Both the position numbers and the translations under genes were made by a program. Of a stretch of 13,144 bases of DNA, positions 1 to 8,676 are shown piece after piece; position 1 is the stretch's first letter; every line of letters starts with the position of its first letter. The stretch spans positions 1-13,144 of the forward strand of contig VGKN01000015.1 of NCBI GenBank assembly GCA_016867055.1, given 5' to 3'. This DNA is from Candidatus Omnitrophota bacterium (GTDB lineage Bacteria > Omnitrophota > Koll11 > VGKN01). The notes under the pieces were generated by a model. The model searched no databases. It was not told the DNA's origin and was given only the letters and a program-made list of their open reading frames with translations.

Positions 1-67
1 GACGGTGCAGTAACCTTTGGCAATGCAGCCACAGACCAGCTCAACCTCACGGGAGGCGCAGTAACCA
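1..67 (+). repeat. Copy A of 132-codon intragenic repeat (start of unit)
   Basis: This stretch matches 397-463 at all but two positions; the first 50 bases are identical and the two differences (positions 51 and 54) are synonymous third-base changes. The in-frame spacing of 396 bases equals 132 codons. Low synonymous divergence points to recent duplication or gene conversion inside the surface-protein gene. Confidence 0.9.
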
Positions 68-1725
68 TCCAGACCACAGGAGCTGGAGATACCCTTACAG
101 TCAACTCACTTGTAGACGGTGCTCAAGACCTTACCTTAAATACCGCAGATACTGCAACCTTTAACGCACAAGTAGGCTCTGTTACACCAATAGGCGATGG
201 AGTAGGTGCAGCCCTTACCATTAACTCAGCAGGCTCTACCACATTCGTAAGCACCCTTAGAACCTCATCAGGCATAACCTCTGCCAATGGAGCAGGTGCT
301 ATAACATTCCAGGATAATGTCACCATTGGAGCAGGAGATACCCCAACCACACTGAATAACGCTATTGTTAATTTAGACGGGCTTACCTTTAGCTCAGACG
401 GTGCAGTAACCTTTGGCAATGCAGCCACAGACCAGCTCAACCTCACAGGGGGCGCAGTAACCATAGATACTTCAGCTGCTAATAAAGATCAGACCTACAA
501 TGCTAAGGTAGATGGAGGACAAACGCTTACACTTGCAGCAGGCACGGGAAATATCAAGTTCAATAGCACAGTTGGTGGCGCAACTGCTTTGACAAGTCTT
601 ACTATAAATAATGCAGGGAATGTGGATTTTCAGGATGTGACTACAACTGCAACAGTAACCCAGCTCGCAGGTTCAGGCACGACTAACTTCCATGGCCTGG
701 TTTCGACAGGTGGAGATGTTAGTGTTACTACCGGCGCGGTTACTTTCTCTGACTCAGGCACTATAAACTCAAATTTAGGAAATAATAAAGTCACGCTTAT
801 TACTCAAACAGGAGACATTAGTGATACTACACCAACCGAAACAACTAATATTATAGGAAGCACAGTAGACCTTACCGCTACTAGAGGAAGTATTGGATCA
901 AGTATAACCGACGGCGATATTGATATAGACGCTGTTATTTTAAAATGCAGCGCTGGCGGAGATATTTATATCGAGGAACGCAATACCGTTACATTTGATA
1001 ATATAACCGCGGGCAGGAAGATAGATCTGTTGGCCCATGGCACATGCACCTTAGGGCACATTACAGGCGAAGATTCAGTAACCATAAGAACAACTGCCGG
1101 AGATTTGACTATAACTACCGGTACGGTTAGGTCTATTAATTCGGTAGTGGATATTACTGCTGATACAGGTTCAATCTATGCTACAGGTTCCGGACCACAT
1201 ATTATTTCGGGCGGCGATACATATATCAGTGTTCCGCAAGGAACGATCACTGTAACAGGACCATCCTTAAATGTTAATGTTAACGGCAACCTGATCCTTA
1301 ATATCGGAGGCGTAGTTGGTCGTACGAGCGGAATTCTTACCGGCACTATAGGTTTATTGCCAATACCCCTATTTATCCCTGCAAGCTACCCATTTCCGCT
1401 ATATCCTCCGGGAAATGTATATTTCAACGGAATAAGAGTCTGGCCGTCTTTATCAGCTTATTTAATGTCATTAGCTTACAGTGCACTACGTCAAGGCTTT
1501 ACTTTACCCTATTTAGAGCAATTAGCCAAATATCAGATTAATACCTTTGATATACCGGGGCCTATCTTCTTCTACCATCCTTTGATTCTTAGCGATATGT
1601 CAGCCTTTGGAGAATTTATCTTAGAGGAAGGCGCATATCAGTTCATAGATGGAATAATAAATATTCAGGGTCACGAGGGTCTTTTGCCGATTTTGGAAGA
1701 AGTAAAGAAGAAGAAAAAGAAGTAA
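1..1725 (+). CDS. Giant beta-strand-repeat surface protein, C-terminal 574 residues (5' end outside window)
   Basis: The frame is open from base 1 to the TAA at 1723-1725, so the start lies upstream; the TTG at 589 has no ribosome site and is internal. The sequence is rich in Gly, Thr, Asn, Asp and Val with alternating short strands (for example DGAVTFGNAATDQLNLTGG), typical of filamentous-haemagglutinin-like beta-helix adhesins or S-layer-like proteins; this family call is inference from composition. The block at residues 1-22 recurs at 133-154, giving a 132-residue period that is almost identical at DNA level. Beyond about residue 200 the repeats degenerate. Residues about 451-475 are hydrophobic and proline-rich, followed by a non-repetitive aromatic-rich C-terminal domain of about 100 residues ending in six lysines. 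No autotransporter barrel or LPXTG-like sorting signal is visible, so export and anchoring are unknown. Confidence 0.8.
   Translation, partial: DGAVTFGNAATDQLNLTGGAVTIQTTGAGDTLTVNSLVDGAQDLTLNTADTATFNAQVGSVTPIGDGVGAALTINSAGSTTFVSTLRTSSGITSANGAGAITFQDNVTIGAGDTPTTLNNAIVNLDGLTFSSDGAVTFGNAATDQLNLTGGAVTIDTSAANKDQTYNAKVDGGQTLTLAAGTGNIKFNSTVGGATALTSLTINNAGNVDFQDVTTTATVTQLAGSGTTNFHGLVSTGGDVSVTTGAVTFSDSGTINSNLGNNKVTLITQTGDISDTTPTETTNIIGSTVDLTATRGSIGSSITDGDIDIDAVILKCSAGGDIYIEERNTVTFDNITAGRKIDLLAHGTCTLGHITGEDSVTIRTTAGDLTITTGTVRSINSVVDITADTGSIYATGSGPHIISGGDTYISVPQGTITVTGPSLNVNVNGNLILNIGGVVGRTSGILTGTIGLLPIPLFIPASYPFPLYPPGNVYFNGIRVWPSLSAYLMSLAYSALRQGFTLPYLEQLAKYQINTFDIPGPIFFYHPLILSDMSAFGEFILEEGAYQFIDGIINIQGHEGLLPILEEVKKKKKK
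397..463 (+). repeat. Copy B of 132-codon intragenic repeat
   Basis: Second copy of the block at 1-67, in the same frame. After it the sequence diverges from copy A (ITIDTS-like versus ITIQTT-like context), so this is probably the last recognisable unit of the array before the degenerate C-terminal part. Confidence 0.9.
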
Positions 1726-1758
1726 ATAATATTTTAAATCAAAAAGATTAATAATGCT

Positions 1759-1792
1759 AAGGGCAAATCAAGTTTGCCCTTTTTTATTTTTT
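1759..1792 (+). terminator. Intrinsic terminator of the surface-protein gene
   Basis: A perfect 9-bp stem, AAGGGCAAA (1759-1767) with TTTGCCCTT (1773-1781), closes a 5-nt loop and runs into a T-rich tract up to 1792. It starts 33 bases after the stop codon and separates the surface-protein gene from the next transcription unit. Confidence 0.9.
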
Positions 1793-1819
1793 GAGTAATT
1801 TCTTTGAGTATAGTATAAT
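1791..1819 (+). promoter_or_regulatory. Sigma70-type promoter for the envelope gene group
   Basis: TTGAGT at 1791-1796 and a consensus TATAAT at 1814-1819 are separated by exactly 17 bases. Transcription would start near 1826, about 24 bases ahead of the lipoprotein start. The -35 box overlaps the end of the upstream terminator's T tract, so the two units are packed back to back. Confidence 0.7.
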
Positions 1820-1849
1820 ATAAAAAACTGTGAAAAGAAGGGGGATACA

Positions 1850-2407
1850 ATGAAGAGGTATATATTTTTTTTATTTCTATTGTTGTTAATAGGCTGCGAT
1901 AACTTACCCAAACAGAAAAAGTTCGTAGTTAAAATTAATAATTACACAATTACTCAAGGAGAATTTGAAGAAGAGTTTAAAAATACCTCGGCAGAATGGC
2001 TAGGCCCAGATGCTCAAAAGGAAGAATTTCTGGAAAACATAATAAATAGAAAGCTTCTTCTTCAGGAGGCCGAGTGTCTCGGTCTAAACAAAGATAGGGA
2101 ATTTTTAAAAAACCTTGAACGTTTCTATGAGCAGTCTCTCCTTAAAATCGTTATTAACAATAAGAGCAACGAACTTGCCTTAAAGACGCAGGTTTCTGAT
2201 AGTGAGATTGAGGCATATTATAATGAAATGGTTAAAAAGAAGCTTATAGAAAAACCATTTCCAGAGGTATATAAGGAGATAAAATTACAGCTGTTGCGTC
2301 AAAAACAAGCCCAAGCGTTTAATGACTGGGTTGAGGAGCTGCGTAAAAAAGCTAAGATAGAGGTGGACAAAAAAGCACTTGGTATAGAATACATAAATAA
2401 ACACTAA
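1850..2407 (+). CDS. SurA/PrsA-like lipoprotein chaperone lacking the parvulin domain
   Basis: The 185-residue product begins with a lipoprotein signal: Lys2-Arg3, a hydrophobic run 4-14 and a lipobox LIGC with Cys16. It should therefore be a membrane-anchored periplasmic protein. After it, residues about 23-125 resemble the SurA N-terminal chaperone domain (a VxxINNYTITQGEFEEEF start and helical NRKLLLQEAE). VSDSEIEAYYNEM (about 115-127) is the segment that normally leads into the peptidyl-prolyl isomerase domain. Here it passes almost directly to the C-terminal helix (EIKLQLLRQKQAQAFNDWVEELRKKAKIEV) with no PPIase domain between. I infer a holdase-type outer-membrane-protein chaperone without isomerase activity. 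The start is set by GGGGG at 1840-1844 and the promoter just upstream. First gene of the group. Confidence 0.75.
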   Translation: MKRYIFFLFLLLLIGCDNLPKQKKFVVKINNYTITQGEFEEEFKNTSAEWLGPDAQKEEFLENIINRKLLLQEAECLGLNKDREFLKNLERFYEQSLLKIVINNKSNELALKTQVSDSEIEAYYNEMVKKKLIEKPFPEVYKEIKLQLLRQKQAQAFNDWVEELRKKAKIEVDKKALGIEYINKH

Positions 2408-2448
2408 TCACACACTAATAGATACGAATTTATAATTTGTGTATCAAA

Positions 2449-2457
2449 AGGAGGAGG
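2449..2457 (+). promoter_or_regulatory. Strong Shine-Dalgarno that sets the HAMP protein start
   Basis: AGGAGGAGG at 2449-2457 sits 5 bases before the ATG at 2463 (8 before a second ATG at 2466). An in-frame GTG at 2439 lies upstream of this site and would place it inside the coding region, so I reject that longer form. Confidence 0.8.
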
Positions 2458-2462
2458 TAAAA

Positions 2463-3047
2463 ATGATGGCGAGAGCAAACCAGAGACGGGTTTATTTCAT
2501 TGAAAAAAAATTTCAGACACATTTTATTATAAAATTCTGTTTGCTTGTTATTCTGGGTTCACTGACAACAGGTATTCTGTTATGTTTATTAAGCGGTAGT
2601 TCAACCACCGTAACCTTCCAGAATTTGCGCGCCACAGTTATGACAACCTCAGATTTTCTCCTGCCGGTTTTAATCCAGATAATTATTATAAGTACTGCTG
2701 TAGTTGCTATAGCAACTATGTTTTTAACACTTTTTATTTCCCATAGAATAGCAGGCCCATTATATAGATTCAAGAGAGAGTTTAGTAAAATTGAATCAGG
2801 GGATTTAAAGGGTGATTTTCGTATCCGAAAAAATGACCAGTTGCAAGACATTGCCTTAAGCATTGATAATATGGTTAAGAGATTAAAGGATGTAATAGTA
2901 GAATTAAAAAACCAATCCCAGCTCTTAATAAATTCAAAAGATAAATTTTTAGATTCGAAGATATTGGAGGACCAAAAGATATATGCCGAAGAAACTAAAA
3001 AGATTATAGAAAACATTAAGAAGGCACTAGATTATTTTAAGATATAG
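2463..3047 (+). CDS. Inner-membrane HAMP-domain protein without an output domain
   Basis: From the ATG chosen by the strong ribosome site, the product has 194 residues. Two hydrophobic helices (about 21-43 and 66-92) flank a small periplasmic loop of about 22 residues. A HAMP domain follows (about 93-145), recognisable from SHRIAGPLYRFKREF, then GDLKGDFRIRKNDQLQDIALSIDNMVKRL. The rest is a coiled-coil-like, charged tail ending YFKI. This is the membrane half of chemoreceptors and sensor kinases, but no methyl-accepting hairpin, kinase, cyclase or GGDEF domain follows before the stop. The role is unknown: it could relay a signal to a partner by helix packing. It lies 55 bases after the lipoprotein gene, probably in the same transcript. 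Confidence 0.75.
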   Translation: MMARANQRRVYFIEKKFQTHFIIKFCLLVILGSLTTGILLCLLSGSSTTVTFQNLRATVMTTSDFLLPVLIQIIIISTAVVAIATMFLTLFISHRIAGPLYRFKREFSKIESGDLKGDFRIRKNDQLQDIALSIDNMVKRLKDVIVELKNQSQLLINSKDKFLDSKILEDQKIYAEETKKIIENIKKALDYFKI

Positions 3048-3086
3048 TAGTCATTAAATATGATTTTTGTTATATGGTGACTTGCA

Positions 3087-3668
3087 ATGATTAAAAGAAA
3101 AGAATTTATTAGGAAGGGCTTATTTTTTTTTGCCCTACTCCTTACCGTTACACAATTAGTTTTTGCGCAGGACGATGACATTTACAAAAAATGCGAAGGT
3201 AAATATTTTATCATTTATTATCAACCGGATATAGACATATTAGATATTCTACAAAAAATAGATTTTGGCCCTTCCCTGCATTTATTAAACAAACCAGTTA
3301 ACGGTACTAAAAATCTTGATGTTATCCTTTCTAAGACCATAGACGAGCTTTTTCTTGAAGTTTCTGATATCCTGGACATACATATGTATAGTTTCAAGGG
3401 CAATATTAAGATATGTCGCGATTTAAGCACACTCAATCGGATATTTGATAGAATTTATAACAAAAATCTGAATAGCCCCTCTTTTTATATAAATGACATA
3501 AATACGGTTTATATATCTCTGGCGGATTTGAAAGTAGGTATGTTAGGACACGAGATGGCACATGCTATAATTAGTCATTATTTTGTTGTTCCACCTCCGA
3601 TGAAAGTGCAGGAGGTTCTTGCAGGCTATGTTGAGTATCAACTGCGTAAGACCGGACGAAAAAAATAA
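3087..3668 (+). CDS. Secreted gluzincin-type zinc-peptidase-like protein (HEMAH)
   Basis: The 193-residue protein has a Sec signal peptide: a basic N-terminus, hydrophobic core 12-26, and likely cleavage after Ala27 (VFA-QDD). The mature part carries HEMAH at 155-159, the zinc-binding HExxH motif. QEVLAGYVEY follows at 175-184, where Glu176 occupies the place of the third ligand in gluzincins of the peptidase-MA type (family pattern E-G-L-A-x-Y). The mature region is only about 165 residues, so it is a minimal domain. Substrate is unknown; the context of an envelope lipoprotein, HAMP protein and exporter suggests a cell-envelope job. The ribosome site is weak (GGTGA at 3077-3081). It could be an inactive relative, although the catalytic Glu156 is present. 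Confidence 0.65.
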   Translation: MIKRKEFIRKGLFFFALLLTVTQLVFAQDDDIYKKCEGKYFIIYYQPDIDILDILQKIDFGPSLHLLNKPVNGTKNLDVILSKTIDELFLEVSDILDIHMYSFKGNIKICRDLSTLNRIFDRIYNKNLNSPSFYINDINTVYISLADLKVGMLGHEMAHAIISHYFVVPPPMKVQEVLAGYVEYQLRKTGRKK

Positions 3669-3752
3669 CAATCTTAGAGACAGGTAATTTCTTATCAAGC
3701 TCGACATAATAAATTTTATATGATAACATTCAGGATTTAAATAGAAAAGACT

Positions 3753-3794
3753 ATGAATGAATATATAAGACTTTTATCGAAGGACTTTTTATGA
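3753..3794 (+). other. Short upstream frame MNEYIRLLSKDFL overlapping the exporter start
   Basis: ATG at 3753 opens a 13-codon frame that ends with the TGA of an ATGA overlap at 3791-3794. Its peptide resembles the amphipathic elbow helix that precedes helix 1 in MsbA-type transporters (a pattern like M-x-x-Y-x-R-L-L). It joins the exporter frame if one base is added to the run of five T at 3786-3790. It is either the displaced gene start (a real or sequencing frameshift) or a translationally coupled leader. Confidence 0.45.
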
Positions 3795-5524
3795 TCCTGT
3801 CAAGCGTATTTACAAGTGGTGTTTCAATAGGAATGATAATTCCACTTGTAGATAGGGTATTGGGTGGAAAACCAATAGTTATAACAGGTTATATCCCTGA
3901 TTTTTTAAAAGCCCTTATTATAAGGATAAATTCAATTCCGCCTTATAGACTTTTAAATTATATGATATTTTGGCTTATTTTAGTATTTATGCTCAAGGCA
4001 TTATTTACATTTTTCCAATCCTACTTTATGAACGATGCAAGCCAAAGGGTTGTCAGGGATATAAAGGAGGTACTTTATTCTAAATTTCTTACACTCCCCA
4101 TTAATTATTTTGATACTAATCGTGCCGGGACCCTTGTATCAAGGATAACCTATGACGCAGGTGTTATTCAAAATTCTATCACCGAAGGTCTGACAGACCT
4201 TATATATCATAGCCTACAGATTTTGGTATGTCTTTGCGCCATTTTTATAATAAAAGTCGCTTTTTCAATAAGTTGGTTTTTTTTGCTGGTAAGTTTAATT
4301 ATTCCACCACTTGTAGTGCTTCCTATCGTTAAAATAGGAAGGAAACTGAGAAAGATAAGCAGACAGTCGCAGGAGAAGATGGCAGATATAAATACAATGT
4401 TATATGAAACCATTACAGGCATGAGAATAGTTAAGGCATTTGCAATGGAGGATTATGAGAGAAACAGGTTTATCCAGCAGAACAATCAATTTTATAAAAT
4501 AAATATGAAAAGCATAAAGAGAATGATAGCCATAGGTCCTTTCTCGGAATTTATTGGGATTGTGACAGCAGTTTTTATACTTTGGTTTGGCGGTAAAGAG
4601 GTAGTTTTGGGAAGACTTAGCCTCGGGGCTTTTATAGCCTATCTGGCAGCACTCCTTTCACTTGTAAGGCCCTTTAACAGATTGAGCAGAGTATATGGAG
4701 TAAATCAGCAGGCTCTTGCTGCAGCCACAAGAATATTTGTAATATTAGACACAGAACCTTTAATAACTCAATCTAAGGATGCAGTAGAATTAAGCCATTT
4801 TAAAGAAAAGATAGAATTCAAGGATGTAAGTTTTAACTATGACGGTCAGGAGGTTTTAAAAGATATAAATTTTTCTGTCAAGGCAGGTGATATAATAGCA
4901 GTTGTTGGGCCCTCTGGCGTAGGAAAGACTACACTAGTAAATCTTATTCCCCGTTTCTATGATCCCTTAAAGGGTGCAATACTTATAGATGGAAAGGATA
5001 TAAGGGAGATTACCCTGAAATCCCTAAGAGAGAGAATAGGAATAGTTACTCAAGAGACCATACTTTTTAATGATACAGTATTTGCAAACATTACCTATGG
5101 CAGGTTAGATATACCCAGGCAAGCTGTTTTTGAGGCAGCAAAAGTAGCCAACGCCCATGATTTTATTATGAGATTGCCAAGGCAATATGACACAATACTC
5201 GGCGAAAGGGGTTTTAAGATATCTGGAGGCGAAAGGCAAAGGGTTGCTATTGCGCGGGCAGTACTTAAGAATCCCCCCATCTTGATATTGGATGAGGCTA
5301 CCTCACAGCTTGACTCCGAAAGCGAACTTTTAGTCCAACAAGCCATAGAAAACCTTATGAGAGGTAGGACAGTATTTTTAATAGCCCATAGGCTTTCTAC
5401 TATAAGACATGCTTCAAAGATAGTCGTATTGGAGAATGGCAGAATAGTTGAGATGGGCACTCAAGACGAACTATTAGAAAAAAATGGGGCATATAAAAGA
5501 TATTATGCTATGCAGTTTAGATAG
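3791..5524 (+). CDS. MsbA-like lipid/multidrug ABC half-transporter (permease-ATPase fusion)
   Basis: This 577-residue protein has a membrane domain (about 1-320; helices near 1-20, 54-78, 139-158, 161-181, 250-268 and 276-292) fused to an ATPase domain (about 341-573). The ATPase carries Walker A GPSGVGKTT (373-381), Q-loop TQET, signature SGGERQR (478-484), Walker B ILILDEATS (497-505, catalytic Glu502) and His533 of the switch loop. It should act as a homodimer exporting a lipid such as lipid A core, or a drug; the substrate is inferred only from family resemblance. The start at 3791 has GAAGGA at 3779-3784 with 6-base spacing, but it leaves helix 1 short. A 13-codon frame beginning at 3753 and ending in the overlapping TGA (3792-3794) looks like the missing N-terminus, so a frameshift is possible. 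Confidence 0.85.
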   Translation: MILSSVFTSGVSIGMIIPLVDRVLGGKPIVITGYIPDFLKALIIRINSIPPYRLLNYMIFWLILVFMLKALFTFFQSYFMNDASQRVVRDIKEVLYSKFLTLPINYFDTNRAGTLVSRITYDAGVIQNSITEGLTDLIYHSLQILVCLCAIFIIKVAFSISWFFLLVSLIIPPLVVLPIVKIGRKLRKISRQSQEKMADINTMLYETITGMRIVKAFAMEDYERNRFIQQNNQFYKINMKSIKRMIAIGPFSEFIGIVTAVFILWFGGKEVVLGRLSLGAFIAYLAALLSLVRPFNRLSRVYGVNQQALAAATRIFVILDTEPLITQSKDAVELSHFKEKIEFKDVSFNYDGQEVLKDINFSVKAGDIIAVVGPSGVGKTTLVNLIPRFYDPLKGAILIDGKDIREITLKSLRERIGIVTQETILFNDTVFANITYGRLDIPRQAVFEAAKVANAHDFIMRLPRQYDTILGERGFKISGGERQRVAIARAVLKNPPILILDEATSQLDSESELLVQQAIENLMRGRTVFLIAHRLSTIRHASKIVVLENGRIVEMGTQDELLEKNGAYKRYYAMQFR

Positions 5525-5539
5525 AAAATAGAAATTATA

Positions 5540-5568
5540 TTGCAAAAGTAAATGATTTTTTATATAAT
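5540..5568 (+). promoter_or_regulatory. Sigma70-type promoter for rpsB operon
   Basis: TTGCAA (5540-5545) and a consensus TATAAT (5563-5568) are 17 bases apart. Transcription would begin near 5575, giving a leader of about 185 bases before rpsB that includes the whole hairpin element at 5580-5684. Confidence 0.6.
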
Positions 5569-5579
5569 ACTTCAACTTC

Positions 5580-5684
5580 ACCCCGCACCTCGTAAGTTCC
5601 CGTCATTTATAGCGGGGATGAAGGGTGTAGTTGATAAATTTTTCCCCAAAAGCCTCGTCCTTTAGGACGAAGTGCGGGGTTTAC
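5580..5684 (+). repeat. Dispersed hairpin element, copy 1 (rpsB leader)
   Basis: About 105 bases bounded by near-perfect inverted ends: ACCCCGCACCTCGT (5580-5593) against ACGAAGTGCGGGGT (5667-5680), one mismatch in 14. Internally, GGGG at 5614-5617 can pair with CCC at 5599-5601 or with CCCC at 5644-5647. TCGTCC/GGACGA (5655-5660 with 5665-5670) forms a tight hairpin that competes with the end pairing. The 3' 71 bases (5614-5684) match 8029-8098 at roughly 85 percent. It lies inside the predicted rpsB 5' untranslated leader. The layout resembles non-autonomous IS200/IS605-type palindromic elements, but that assignment is only an analogy. Confidence 0.75.
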
Positions 5685-5746
5685 CCCGGCCCTTTCCTGC
5701 TCATAAGAAGAACTTTGAAGTGAGAAAAAAAGGGCTCTTTAGAAAA

Positions 5747-5752
5747 AGGAGG
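5747..5752 (+). promoter_or_regulatory. Shine-Dalgarno supporting the TTG start of rpsB
   Basis: AGGAGG with 7-base spacing precedes TTG at 5760. No ATG or GTG gives the conserved S2 N-terminus ([18 protein letters not shown]), so the rare TTG start is well supported. Confidence 0.85.
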
Positions 5753-5759
5753 TTTTAAA

Positions 5760-6626
5760 TTGGCAGAAGGACTTATAAAACAGCTTCTTGAGGCGGGCGT
5801 TCATTTTGGTCACCAGACAAGAAAGTGGAATCCTAAGATGGCAAGGTATATATTTGGTCAAAAAAAGGGAATATATATAATAGATTTACAAAAAACAGCA
5901 GAGGCGATAGAGACTGCTTCAAATTTCTTAAAGGGAGTAATTAAGAATAGAGAAATGGTACTCTTTGTTGGCACAAAAAAACAGGCTCAAGATATTATAA
6001 AGGAAGAGGCTGCAAGATGTTCTATGCCGTACGTTAATCAGCGGTGGCTTGGCGGCATGCTTACAAATTTCTCTACAATAAGAAAGAGCGTAAATAGACT
6101 TAAAGAGTTAAATAAGATGAAGCAGGAGGGTATTTTCAATGCCCTTCCAAAGAAAGAGATAGCTTCTTTAGAGAAAGAGATAGGAAAACTCGAAAAAAAT
6201 CTGAGCGGTATCATTGAGATGGATAAACTGCCAAAAGCTATCTTCGTCATTGACCCTAAAAAAGAAGAACTTGTTGTGAATGAGGCTAACAGGCTTGGTA
6301 TTGAGGTAGTTGCCCTTGTTGATACAAACTGTGACCCAGACAGGATTGCCTATCCTATCCCTGGGAATGATGATGCCGTAAAGTCAATAAAACTTATTAT
6401 ATCTATTGTTGCTGACAGCATACTTGAAGGCAAAAGGATACAGGAACCGATAGAAGAGATGAAAGAGCCCGCAAAAGAAACAGTTGCTTCTGATGGAAAA
6501 ATGGTATCTGGCATAGAGTTTGAGGAAAAGATTGCAGAGGGACTTATTAAGAAGGAATTACCAACAGAGGAAGAACAAAAAATAAAAAGAAAAAAGAAAT
6601 CTGTAAAGGTTAAAAAGGAAGGTTAA
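5760..6626 (+). CDS. rpsB: Small ribosomal subunit protein uS2
   Basis: S2 binds 16S rRNA at the head-body junction of the 30S subunit. The 288-residue product shows the family's N-terminal signature [19 protein letters not shown] and [11 protein letters not shown], the [13 protein letters not shown] motif, and the downstream signature [22 protein letters not shown] followed by [22 protein letters not shown]. After about residue 228 it carries a low-complexity Glu/Lys-rich tail ending in [15 protein letters not shown], longer than the usual 230-250 residue S2 of many bacteria. It starts with TTG. First gene of the conserved rpsB-tsf-pyrH-frr operon; a long structured leader precedes it. Confidence 0.97.
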   Translation: MAEGLIKQLLEAGVHFGHQTRKWNPKMARYIFGQKKGIYIIDLQKTAEAIETASNFLKGVIKNREMVLFVGTKKQAQDIIKEEAARCSMPYVNQRWLGGMLTNFSTIRKSVNRLKELNKMKQEGIFNALPKKEIASLEKEIGKLEKNLSGIIEMDKLPKAIFVIDPKKEELVVNEANRLGIEVVALVDTNCDPDRIAYPIPGNDDAVKSIKLIISIVADSILEGKRIQEPIEEMKEPAKETVASDGKMVSGIEFEEKIAEGLIKKELPTEEEQKIKRKKKSVKVKKEG

Positions 6627-6631
6627 ATATA

Positions 6632-7944
<1,313 letters not shown>

Positions 7945-7961
7945 TTCCTACTTTTAGTTTT

Positions 7962-8098
7962 ACCTCCGTAGCTCGTAAAGCCCCTTTCTTGCCTTCGTCC
8001 CCTCCGAGGACTTTCGCAAGAAAGCAGGGGGGATGAAGGCTGTAGCCGATAAATTTTTCCCCAAAGCCTCCTCCTAAAGGATGAGACGCGGGGTTTAC
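7962..8098 (+). repeat. Dispersed hairpin element, copy 2 (before frr)
   Basis: Its 3' 70 bases (8029-8098) match copy 1 at 5614-5684 with about 10 substitutions and one gap, and its left end (7962-7978) is recognisably related to 5580-5595. The middle differs: CTTTCTTGC (7984-7992) pairs perfectly with GCAAGAAAG (8016-8024), extended by CCC/GGG, with GTCC/GGAC nested inside. It occupies almost the whole pyrH-frr spacer and ends 3 bases before the frr ribosome site (from 8102), so it would be transcribed with the operon. Several changes between the copies lie in hairpin loops or change G-U pairs. Confidence 0.75.
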
Positions 8099-8115
8099 TA
8101 AGGGGGTGGTGATTT

Positions 8116-8676
8116 ATGATTACAAAAAATGTTTTATATGAGACAGAAGAGAAAATGAAAAAGACAATTGAGGCAACAATAAGAGAATTTGGCGCTGTCA
8201 GAACAGGAAGGGCTTCTCCGAGCCTCGTTGAGGGTATTCATGTGGAATACTATGGAACACCCACCCCCCTTAAGCAGCTTGCAACAATATCTACGCCTGA
8301 TGCACGGCTTCTTGTGATACAACCATGGGATATCAGCATATTATCTGAGGTTGAGAAGGCAATCCTTAAATCAGAACTTGGTATTACGCCGATGAACGAC
8401 GGGAAACTAATACGTATCTCAATACCGCAGCTCAGCAAGGAGCGAAGGGAAGAACTTGTGAAATTAGTCAGAAAGATGGCTGAGGATAGTAGGATATCAA
8501 TAAGAACAATAAGACGGGATGCAAATGAGCATGTTAAGAAATTACAGAAGGACAGCAAGATAACCGAGGACGACAGTTTTAAAACACAGGAGGATATTCA
8601 AAAGTTAACCGACAGATACGTAGAGAAGATAGAACAGATTTTAAAGGATAAAGAAAAAGAGATAATGGAATTTTGA
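8116..8676 (+). CDS. frr: Ribosome recycling factor
   Basis: RRF splits post-termination ribosomes together with EF-G. The 186-residue product is full length and has the L-shaped tRNA-mimic's conserved segments: FGAVRTGRASPSLVEGIHVEYYG, TPLKQLATISTPDARLLVIQPWD, LGITPMNDGKLIRISIPQLSKERREELVKLV and IRTIRRDANEHVKKL. The ribosome site is the G-rich run at 8102-8111, directly after hairpin element copy 2, which could influence access to it. The stop codon abuts tRNA-Lys with no spacer. Confidence 0.97.
   Translation: MITKNVLYETEEKMKKTIEATIREFGAVRTGRASPSLVEGIHVEYYGTPTPLKQLATISTPDARLLVIQPWDISILSEVEKAILKSELGITPMNDGKLIRISIPQLSKERREELVKLVRKMAEDSRISIRTIRRDANEHVKKLQKDSKITEDDSFKTQEDIQKLTDRYVEKIEQILKDKEKEIMEF

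Noticed and set aside
123..464. Open reading frame of 113 codons on the minus strand inside the surface-protein repeats
   Set aside because: It is antisense to a clearly coding repeat; its openness follows from the repetitive codon pattern of the plus strand, and it has no ribosome site or recognisable domain.
2421..2445. GATAC...GTATC hairpin before the HAMP gene as a terminator or operator
   Set aside because: The stem is short and bulged with no T tract, so I could not support a function.
2439..2462. Earlier GTG start for the HAMP protein
   Set aside because: The strong ribosome site at 2449-2457 lies downstream of it and points to the ATG at 2463.
2513..3016. Minus-strand frame of 167 codons opposite the HAMP gene, and several other minus-strand frames opposite the exporter, pyrH, frr and serS
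   Set aside because: All are shadows of well-supported plus-strand genes with no start signals and no family resemblance.
3669..3752. Promoter for the ABC exporter
   Set aside because: TATGAT at 3719-3724 is plausible as a -10 box, but no -35 box is found at suitable spacing.
5689..5735. GCCCTTT/AAAGGGC pairing before rpsB as a terminator or attenuator
   Set aside because: The 7-bp stem has a 33-base loop and no T tract; chance pairing in A/T- and C/G-rich runs is likely.
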